Below, in pieces: positions 35,721-40,958 of a DNA stretch of 40,958 bases. Under the pieces are notes generated by a model. The model did not search any database. It saw only the letters and a list, made by a program, of their open reading frames with translations, and was not told the origin of the DNA. The translations under genes and the position numbers were made by a program. The number at the start of each line of letters is the position of its first letter. Positions within the stretch are counted from its first letter, which is position 1. The stretch comes from an uncultured Christensenella sp. (GTDB lineage Bacteria > Bacillota > Clostridia > Christensenellales > UBA1242): contig CASDOR010000017.1 of the NCBI GenBank assembly GCA_949282135.1, positions 1 to 40,958 of the forward strand, given 5' to 3'.

Positions 35721-36676
35721 TTTGATTCTCCAAGCATTAAATTTGTTTTTATCTCAAGTTTTCTACCATTTAAAAAAGCTTTATCTTCAAGCACTTTGCC
35801 CCCTGCTATTTGTATTTTTGAAAGTCTAACAAGTCCGTCTCTACACTTAACAACAAGCCCTTTTTTGCTACTTGCCTCGACTATATCTCCGTTATGAAAG
35901 CTTGACAAATCAATATTTTCATCGTTATTATAACTTTTACTCTCATACACCAAAATGTCTCCGCCATTATATTTTACGCGAGCAATTGGCCAAGGAATAA
36001 GTGCGCGTACAAAATTTTTTATCTCTTTTACACTTTTATCAAAATTAATGTAAGACATATTTTTGTCTAATTTTTTGTAAGTTGTAGCAAGGCTCTCATC
36101 TTGTTTTGTAAGGGTAAAATCTCCGCTTTCCATTTTGTCTAAAGCTTCAACTAAAGCCTCACCCCCAAGATACGCAAGTCTATTTGTGAGCTCTAAAGCA
36201 TTTTCGTCCTCAAGTATGTCTAAGCTTTTACTTAAAATTATATCGCCACTATCAAGACTAAGAGCGGTTTGCATAATTGTAACTCCGGTTTCTCTTTCAC
36301 CATTAATTATAGCATAGTTTACCGGTGCACTACCACGGTATTTAGGAAGAAGTGACGCGTGTACATTAATCACTCCATAAGGGGCAAGATTTAAAATGTT
36401 TTCTCTTAAAATTTGTCCAAAACTAGCGGTCACTAGTACGTCTGGCATAAAACTCCTTATAGCCTCTTCTCCGTCTTTGCTGACATTTTTAAAGCTAAGT
36501 AATGGTATTTTTTTAGAGTCGACATAATTTTTAAAATCACTTTTTACAACCTTTTTCCCTCGCCCAACTTCTTTGTCAGGAGACGCCACAACACATACAA
36601 CAAAATGACCGCTTTTAATCAGTCTATCAAGCACTATACGAGAAAACTCATTATTACCTAAAAAAGCAACTCTCAT
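35717..36676 (-). CDS. fmt: Methionyl-tRNA formyltransferase
   Basis: Formylates the initiator Met-tRNA with 10-formyl-THF. About 319 residues. Rossmann start MRVAFLGNNEFSRIVLDRLI; formyl-folate site INVHASLLPKYRGSAPVNYAI with the catalytic Asn and His, then TGVTIMQTALSLDSGDII with the catalytic Asp; the C-terminal OB-like tRNA-binding domain begins near 205 (INFDKSVKEIKNFVRALIPWPIA). The start is put at ATG 36676: AAAGGAG (36688-36682) gives 5-nt spacing to it, while the in-frame GTG 36682 overlaps the ribosome site itself. It follows def by 61 bp; Def later removes the formyl group. Confidence 0.97.
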   Translation of the reverse strand: MRVAFLGNNEFSRIVLDRLIKSGHFVVCVVASPDKEVGRGKKVVKSDFKNYVDSKKIPLLSFKNVSKDGEEAIRSFMPDVLVTASFGQILRENILNLAPYGVINVHASLLPKYRGSAPVNYAIINGERETGVTIMQTALSLDSGDIILSKSLDILEDENALELTNRLAYLGGEALVEALDKMESGDFTLTKQDESLATTYKKLDKNMSYINFDKSVKEIKNFVRALIPWPIARVKYNGGDILVYESKSYNNDENIDLSSFHNGDIVEASSKKGLVVKCRDGLVRLSKIQIAGGKVLEDKAFLNGRKLEIKTNLMLGESK

Positions 36677-36681
36677 TTTCA

Positions 36682-36688
36682 CTCCTTT
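36682..36688 (-). promoter_or_regulatory. Ribosome binding site that decides the fmt start
   Basis: Minus-strand AAAGGAG ends at 36682, 5 nt before ATG 36676. Its last G is also the G of the competing GTG codon, which rules that codon out. Confidence 0.8.
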
Positions 36689-36737
36689 AAATCTTTTTAT
36701 TTTAGTCTCTTAATACTTTAATTTTTACAAGCTAACC

Positions 36738-37184
36738 TTAAATTTTTTTCTTAAGTAAATCAGTAAAAAGTATTCCGTCAAGATGGTCAGACTCATGACA
36801 AAAGGCACGTGCCATAAAGTCGGTAGCTGTAATAGTCATAGGAAAGTTGTACCTATCAACAAACTCTATTGTAACACGTTTTGGACGCACGACATCTTCA
36901 AATCTATTTGGAATGCTTAAACAACCCTCCTGCCCTTTTTGTCTGCCTTCTTTTTTTATTATTCTTGGATTAATAACCTCAAAATATGCACCATTAAGAC
37001 TTATTACAAAGATTCGTTTTAATACACCCACTTGAACAGCAGAAAGACCAACTCCAGTCGAATGAATAAGAGTCTCTTTCATATCATCAAGTAATTCCCA
37101 TAAATTTTCGTCAAAATTGACGACCTTTTTAGATACCTTTCTTAAAATCTCATTTTCCTCAGTTAGAATTTTACGTAAAGCCAT
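36738..37184 (-). CDS. def: Peptide deformylase
   Basis: Fe/Zn hydrolase removing the N-formyl group from nascent proteins. 148 residues. All three motifs are intact: motif 1 GVGLSAVQ (44-51, Ser for the commoner Ala), motif 2 EGCLSIP (metal ligand C88) and motif 3 HESDHLDG (metal ligands H130 and H134, catalytic E131). ATG 37184 follows a weak AGGGG. It is preceded by the large nested hairpin element at 37316-37476, which lies in its 5' untranslated region if transcription comes from rpoZ-priA. Confidence 0.97.
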   Translation of the reverse strand: MALRKILTEENEILRKVSKKVVNFDENLWELLDDMKETLIHSTGVGLSAVQVGVLKRIFVISLNGAYFEVINPRIIKKEGRQKGQEGCLSIPNRFEDVVRPKRVTIEFVDRYNFPMTITATDFMARAFCHESDHLDGILFTDLLKKKI

Positions 37185-37315
37185 ATAACTTACCCCTTTT
37201 TATAGTGTTTCTAGTTTACCACTTCTAGACTTTTTCTTCAAGTTAATTTTATAGACATCTGGATTTTTATCACCTTTATTTTACTAAAAGTTTTATGTGA
37301 GTAAAAAAATAGGAG

Positions 37316-37476
37316 TAGGTAGAAAATAAACGCGGGCGGGGGTTTTGCTTTTTTTTGAGTAAAAAAAAACAAAAAGAAGAGGGGGGTAGGCGAAGCCTAC
37401 CCCCCTCTTCTACTTTGTAAAACTTCTGTTTTACAAAGTCCCCCGCCCGCCTTTTACTATACCAGTTCTCTACCTA
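37316..37476 (-). other. GC-rich nested multi-hairpin element between priA and def
   Basis: The outermost TAGGTAGA (37316-37323) pairs with TCTACCTA (37469-37476). Next, GCGGGCGGGGG (37332-37342) pairs perfectly with CCCCCGCCCGC (37440-37450). Inside are three consecutive hairpins: A, TTTTG-C-TTTTTTTT (37343-37356) with AAAAAAAA-A-CAAAA (37361-37374); B, GAAGAGGGGGGTAGGC (37376-37391), loop GAA, GCCTACCCCCCTCTTC (37395-37410), perfect 16 bp; C, ACTTTGTAAAAC (37412-37423), loop TTCT, GTTTTACAAAGT (37428-37439), perfect 12 bp and abutting the outer stem. The result is a four-way junction with almost every base paired. No ORF lies inside. It is the most GC-rich stretch of the window. A structured RNA, or a mobile non-coding inverted-repeat element, are the main options. 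Confidence 0.85.
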
Positions 37477-37491
37477 TTAATAAATTAACTC

Positions 37492-39672
37492 CTAACTCAA
37501 ATTTTGAGGGTCATTTTCAACAAAAACTGATATCTTATTTTCCTTTGTAATCCTACATATGTCATAAATTTGCGATATAATTTCTTCACTATTTTTCTTA
37601 TAAATTCTTATCATTATTTCATATCTAAAATTGCCTTGCAACCTTTTTTTAGGACATTTCATTGCTTGCAAATAAACAAAGTCAGAAGAAAACGTCTCCC
37701 GAATTCCCTTGATACTTACAAAAATACGTTCTGTTTCAAGTCTTACTTTTTCCTCATTTTCGCCGACAATTAGAACTCTAAGCATGCTGACAAATGGCGG
37801 AAAATGACTAAGTTCTCGCATCTTAATTTCTCTTTTATAAAAAGCATTATAGTCATAAGTGGACGCACATCTATACACATAATGTTTTGGAAAATAAGTC
37901 TGCAGAATAACTTTACCCTCTTTTTCACTTCGTCCTGCGCGACCTGAAACCTGAGTGATAAGGTTAAAAGTCCTTTCACAAGCTCTATAATCACTAAAAT
38001 GTAGACTTACATCCGCATCAACAATACCAACAAGTGTTACATTATTAAAATCATGCCCTTTTGCTATCATTTGTGTACCAACAAGTATTGAAGGACTAGT
38101 TTTATTAAAACTTTCGAGTGTTTTTACAAATTCTTTTTTGTCTTTTGAAGTGTCATTATCAAGTCTAAAAACCGGCACATCTCCCACAATTTTTTTGAGT
38201 TCTTCAACAATTCTTTGCGTACCCACCGCCCCATATCTAATTGACGAACTTCCGCATTTTGGGCACGTAGTTAAAACCTTATACCTTCTAGCACAATAGT
38301 GGCACTTTAGCATATTATCTTCTTTATGATAAACAAGGCTAACATCACAGTCCTCACATTTTGGAACGTAACCGCACTCCTTACACATTAAAAAAGACGA
38401 ATACCCTCTTCTGTTTATAAAAATCATTGCCTGCTCTTTTCTTTCTAAGCACTTTTCAAGCTCATTTAGAAAGCGGTAGGAAAACATGTTTACATTTCCT
38501 TTTCTAATTTCAAGAAGCATGTCAACAATTTCAATATTTGGAAGCTCTTTTTGGTTTGCACGATTTTGCAGTTTTATTAAAGAATACTCACCGGTTTTTA
38601 CCTTATAGAAACTTTCAATACTAGGTGTCGCACTCCCAAGCACAAGCGGACAGGAATTAATGTATGCAAGAAACCTTGCAACTTCGTGTGTATGAAAACG
38701 CGGATTACTTTCAGAATAATAGCTTCCATCGTGCTCCTCGTCAATTACAATCACCCCAATATTTTTAAGTGGAGCAAAAACGCAAGACCTAGCCCCTAGT
38801 GCAATGCGTGCTTCTCCCCTTTTTAGCCTCATCCACTCGTCATACTTTTCCCCTTGCGTAAGTCCGCTATGAAGAATAGCCACCGTATCACCAAAAGCAT
38901 TTTTAAATCTAGCAAACATCTGAGGTGTAAGTGAAATTTCAGGCACAAGCATAATAGCGGTTTTATTTTCTTTTAAAACTTTTTTTATTACATTTATGTA
39001 AACCTCAGTCTTACCGCTTCCAGTCACCCCATGAAGTAAAAAGGTGTTATATTTTGATTTGCTAATTCGACCTACTGCCTCTTGTTGCTCGTCATTTAAA
39101 ATTATATCTTTTTTTTCAACCGTAAAACTATTTTGTGGCGTTCTATTTTGCTTTTGCTTTTCAAGTACAACTAAGCCGTTTTTTATAAGTGTTTTAAGAG
39201 AGGAAGGAGAAAAACGTGACAGAATATCTTCTTTTCTCACCCTGCCATATTCTTTTAGGTAAAGCAAAATCTCAAGCTGTTTTGAGGATTTTGCAGCAAG
39301 AACGTCTGTATTAAGCCTAACAAATTCTATGAAACTTTCTTTTACTTTCCCACTTGTAACAATAGGTGGAAGGCAAAGTTTTATCGCGTCAATTAGGCGA
39401 GTGAAAAAGTATTTTTGCATAAAAAAACATAACCTCAAGTTATCTTCAGTAAGTAGAGGTGAAGAATCTAATTTTTTTATTATACTCTTTAACTTACTCA
39501 CTTCATAACTTGAGGTCTCTTTAACGTCTACTACGTAGCCAATACAAGTCTTGTTACCAAATGGAACAAGAACTCTATCTCCCTTTAAAACTTGAATGTC
39601 ACTTGGAATAACATAGTCAAAGAGTTTTTCAAGTTTACTTGTTGAGACATCTATCACGACACTTGCAAACAT
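37492..39672 (-). CDS. priA: Primosomal replication restart helicase PriA
   Basis: 3'-to-5' helicase that reloads the replisome at stalled forks. 726 residues. N-terminal DNA-binding domain (VVIDVSTSKLEKLFDYVIP; DRVLVPFGNKTCIGYVVDV), helicase lobe 1 with Walker A LHGVTGSGKTEVYI and Walker B IVIDEEHDGSYY, the zinc module with eight Cys (CKECGYVPKCEDC ... CHYCARRYKVLTTCPKCG), and lobe 2 (ILVGTQMIAKGHDFNNVTLV; QVSGRAGRSEKEGKVILQTY). AGGAG lies 11 nt before ATG 39672. It follows rpoZ by 28 bp; coaBC, usual between them, is missing. Confidence 0.97.
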   Translation of the reverse strand: MFASVVIDVSTSKLEKLFDYVIPSDIQVLKGDRVLVPFGNKTCIGYVVDVKETSSYEVSKLKSIIKKLDSSPLLTEDNLRLCFFMQKYFFTRLIDAIKLCLPPIVTSGKVKESFIEFVRLNTDVLAAKSSKQLEILLYLKEYGRVRKEDILSRFSPSSLKTLIKNGLVVLEKQKQNRTPQNSFTVEKKDIILNDEQQEAVGRISKSKYNTFLLHGVTGSGKTEVYINVIKKVLKENKTAIMLVPEISLTPQMFARFKNAFGDTVAILHSGLTQGEKYDEWMRLKRGEARIALGARSCVFAPLKNIGVIVIDEEHDGSYYSESNPRFHTHEVARFLAYINSCPLVLGSATPSIESFYKVKTGEYSLIKLQNRANQKELPNIEIVDMLLEIRKGNVNMFSYRFLNELEKCLERKEQAMIFINRRGYSSFLMCKECGYVPKCEDCDVSLVYHKEDNMLKCHYCARRYKVLTTCPKCGSSSIRYGAVGTQRIVEELKKIVGDVPVFRLDNDTSKDKKEFVKTLESFNKTSPSILVGTQMIAKGHDFNNVTLVGIVDADVSLHFSDYRACERTFNLITQVSGRAGRSEKEGKVILQTYFPKHYVYRCASTYDYNAFYKREIKMRELSHFPPFVSMLRVLIVGENEEKVRLETERIFVSIKGIRETFSSDFVYLQAMKCPKKRLQGNFRYEIMIRIYKKNSEEIISQIYDICRITKENKISVFVENDPQNLS

Positions 39673-39700
39673 GTGATATGCCTAACTCCTTTACTATATA

Positions 39701-39937
39701 CTAATCGTTATCTGTTACACTATCATTTTCTTTTTTTTCATTCTCTGGAAGACGAGCCTCAATCTTTCCAGAATACAACTCACGTGCAGCAAGAGAAATA
39801 GCTTTTTCCTGTGAAGCATCGATAAAATCTGGCATTTCTTTTTCGAGAGTTTTTGCCCTCTTTGCAACAACATTTGCAAGAATATACTCATTCCCAGCTT
39901 TTTCTCTAAGTTCCTCAATTGGTGGATCAATCATCAT
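39701..39937 (-). CDS. rpoZ: RNA polymerase omega subunit
   Basis: Small RNA polymerase assembly subunit. 78 residues. It keeps the family pattern: MIDPPIEELREKAGNEYILANVVAKRAKTLEKE ('P-x-x-x-L-x-x-x-x-x-S/N-x-Y-x-L-x-x-x-x-A-K-R-A-R') and ISLAARELYSGKI ('A-x-x-E-x-x-x-G-K-I'), then an acidic tail. GAGAGGT precedes ATG 39937. First gene of the rpoZ-priA-def-fmt-rlmN-rpe block, driven by the promoter at 39970-39998. gmk, usually just upstream, is not in the window. Confidence 0.93.
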   Translation of the reverse strand: MMIDPPIEELREKAGNEYILANVVAKRAKTLEKEMPDFIDASQEKAISLAARELYSGKIEARLPENEKKENDSVTDND

Positions 39938-39969
39938 AACTTTTTACCTCTCATTTTTTGTCGAACATA

Positions 39970-39998
39970 ATTTTATCATACCTTTTCCCCTTTTGCAA
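39970..39998 (-). promoter_or_regulatory. Sigma-A promoter of the rpoZ-priA block
   Basis: On the minus strand: TTGCAA (39998-39993), a 17-nt spacer and TAAAAT (39975-39970), about 25 nt before the rpoZ ATG. Confidence 0.72.
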
Positions 39999-40133
39999 GA
40001 GAAAATAAAAGTTATTTAAAAAGAAGTATGCGTGCTTTTTTGCCTCTAACAAAAATCTTAAAACACCTAATTTTGTTCTAAAAGACAAAAAAGATTTACT
40101 TATATTCTCTTTTAAACTTTTTACATAAAAACC

Positions 40134-40958
40134 TTAATTTTCGCTTAAGTGTTTTTTAAACTCTTCTTCGTCTATTGTTTTAACATTAAGCTCTCTTGCC
40201 TTATCTAGTTTACTCCCAGCATCACTTCCAAATAAGACATAATCTGTCTTTTTTGACACACTATTTGAAGTCACACCGCCTCTTTCTTCAATAAGCTTAC
40301 TTGCTTCCTCTCTTGTGTAGTCATTTAAGGTGCCAGTCAACACAAATTTCTTGTTATAAAAGAAATTGTTTGTATCTAAGTCTTTTTCTTCAACCTCTTG
40401 AATTTTTACACCAAGATTTAAAAGCGAGGTTATCTCTAGCTTGTTCTCTTCATTTGAAAAATAGTTTACTATATTTTTAGCTGTTACCTCTCCTATATCA
40501 CGAATTTGGACTAGCTCGTCATAGGTGGCTACCATGACCTTATCTAAACTCTTAAACCTCTTTACAATATCTTTAGAGGTCTTTTCACCCACTCCCTCAA
40601 TACTTAGTCCGTTTATAAAATTACTTAGAGTTGTGTCTTTACTCTTTTTGATGCTCGTAAGTACATTGTTTATTTTTTTGTCTTGAAAGCCCTCTAATCC
40701 CAAAAAGTCCTCTTTTTTTAGTTTATAAAAATCACTAAAATGTCTTACCTTATTAGTTTCGTAAAGTAAACCTATTATTTTTTCACTAAGACCTTCTATA
40801 TTCATACATTTTTTTGAAGCAAAATAGACAAGCCTGCTAATATTTTTTTCTGTGCATACACTCGACACACAAAATACTTGTACTCCGTCTTTGACAAGCT
40901 CTCCGTGACAACTAGGGCAAATTTTAGGTAGCAAAATTTCCTCGGCATTTGGAAGTTC
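40134..40958 (-). CDS. ligA: NAD+-dependent DNA ligase LigA, C-terminal part
   Basis: Joins nicks in replicated DNA. The frame is open to the window edge, so only the last 274 residues are seen; the adenylation and most of the OB domain lie outside. Visible are the four-Cys zinc finger (LPKICPSCHGELV ... FCVSSVC), the helix-hairpin-helix domain (KLKKEDFLGLEGFQDKKINNVL; GLSIEGVGEKTSKDIVKRF; LVQIRDIGEVTAKNIVNYF) and the BRCT domain (KFVLTGTLNDYTREEASKLIEERGG ... SKKTDYVLFGSDAGSKLDKA). It ends 163 bp before the rpoZ promoter; no clear terminator is seen there. Confidence 0.97.
   Translation of the reverse strand, partial: ELPNAEEILLPKICPSCHGELVKDGVQVFCVSSVCTEKNISRLVYFASKKCMNIEGLSEKIIGLLYETNKVRHFSDFYKLKKEDFLGLEGFQDKKINNVLTSIKKSKDTTLSNFINGLSIEGVGEKTSKDIVKRFKSLDKVMVATYDELVQIRDIGEVTAKNIVNYFSNEENKLEITSLLNLGVKIQEVEEKDLDTNNFFYNKKFVLTGTLNDYTREEASKLIEERGGVTSNSVSKKTDYVLFGSDAGSKLDKARELNVKTIDEEEFKKHLSEN

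Noticed and set aside
35717..36682. fmt start at GTG 36682
   Set aside because: That GTG overlaps the Shine-Dalgarno sequence; ATG 36676 is correctly spaced and gives the usual M-R-V-x-F-x-G start.
37331..37450. Reading the GC-rich element as a simple bidirectional terminator for def or priA
   Set aside because: It lies upstream of def within the same transcription direction, encloses three hairpins in a further stem and has no U-tract after the complete fold.

Overview
The window is chromosomal DNA from a very AT-rich, low-GC Bacillota (Clostridia-like), probably anaerobic and uncultured. The evidence is a one-piece pyruvate:ferredoxin oxidoreductase, a bacterial V-type ATPase operon in Enterococcus-like gene order, the dnaG-rpoD-trmK block, and a shortened Bacillota rpoZ-priA-def-fmt-rlmN-rpe-asp23-fakA block. 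TGA is used only as stop and TGG codes Trp, so the code is standard. Nothing here looks like a prophage, a CRISPR array or an intact insertion sequence. I found no tRNA or rRNA gene. No taxon below class is claimed.

Layout. Positions 1-237 hold the end of a SLOG-fold gene. Then come rpsI and rplM on the minus strand with an L13-type leader and promoter, truA (minus), and nifJ (plus, 3117-6575). A 1637-residue secreted, membrane-anchored papain-family protein with MBG repeats lies at 7057-11970 (minus). The nine-gene V-ATPase operon occupies 12427-21525 (minus, order F-I-K-E-C-G-A-B-D in ntp nomenclature). Its K subunit carries the full Na+ ligand set of the Enterococcus hirae rotor, so this is likely a sodium pump. 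Next are two small plus-strand membrane protein genes (22116-23107), a TPR protein of unknown role (23562-25253), and dnaG-rpoD-trmK-zinc ribbon (25684-29901). A second SLOG-fold gene with a divergent double-HTH regulator sits at 30015-31026. The window ends with fakA, asp23, rpe-like, rlmN, fmt, def, priA and rpoZ (31361-39937) and the 3' half of ligA.

Two features are unusual. First, nearly every long gap, including spacers inside the V-ATPase operon, carries its own short tandem array with a unit different from the others (18-84 bp periods). Second, the gap between def and priA (37316-37476) holds a nested structure: an 8-bp outer stem, an 11-bp all-G/C stem, and inside it three consecutive hairpins of 13, 16 and 12 bp. 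It is strikingly GC-rich for this genome and is my best candidate for an undescribed element. A weaker hairpin cluster lies between fakA and asp23.

How the genes fit together: nifJ gives ferredoxin-linked fermentation of pyruvate; the V-ATPase would couple ATP to ion (probably Na+) transport; rpsI/rplM, truA, rlmN, trmK, fmt and def serve ribosomes, tRNA and nascent proteins; dnaG, priA and ligA serve replication; rpoD and rpoZ serve transcription. All functions are read from sequence motifs and recalled families; no search was run.
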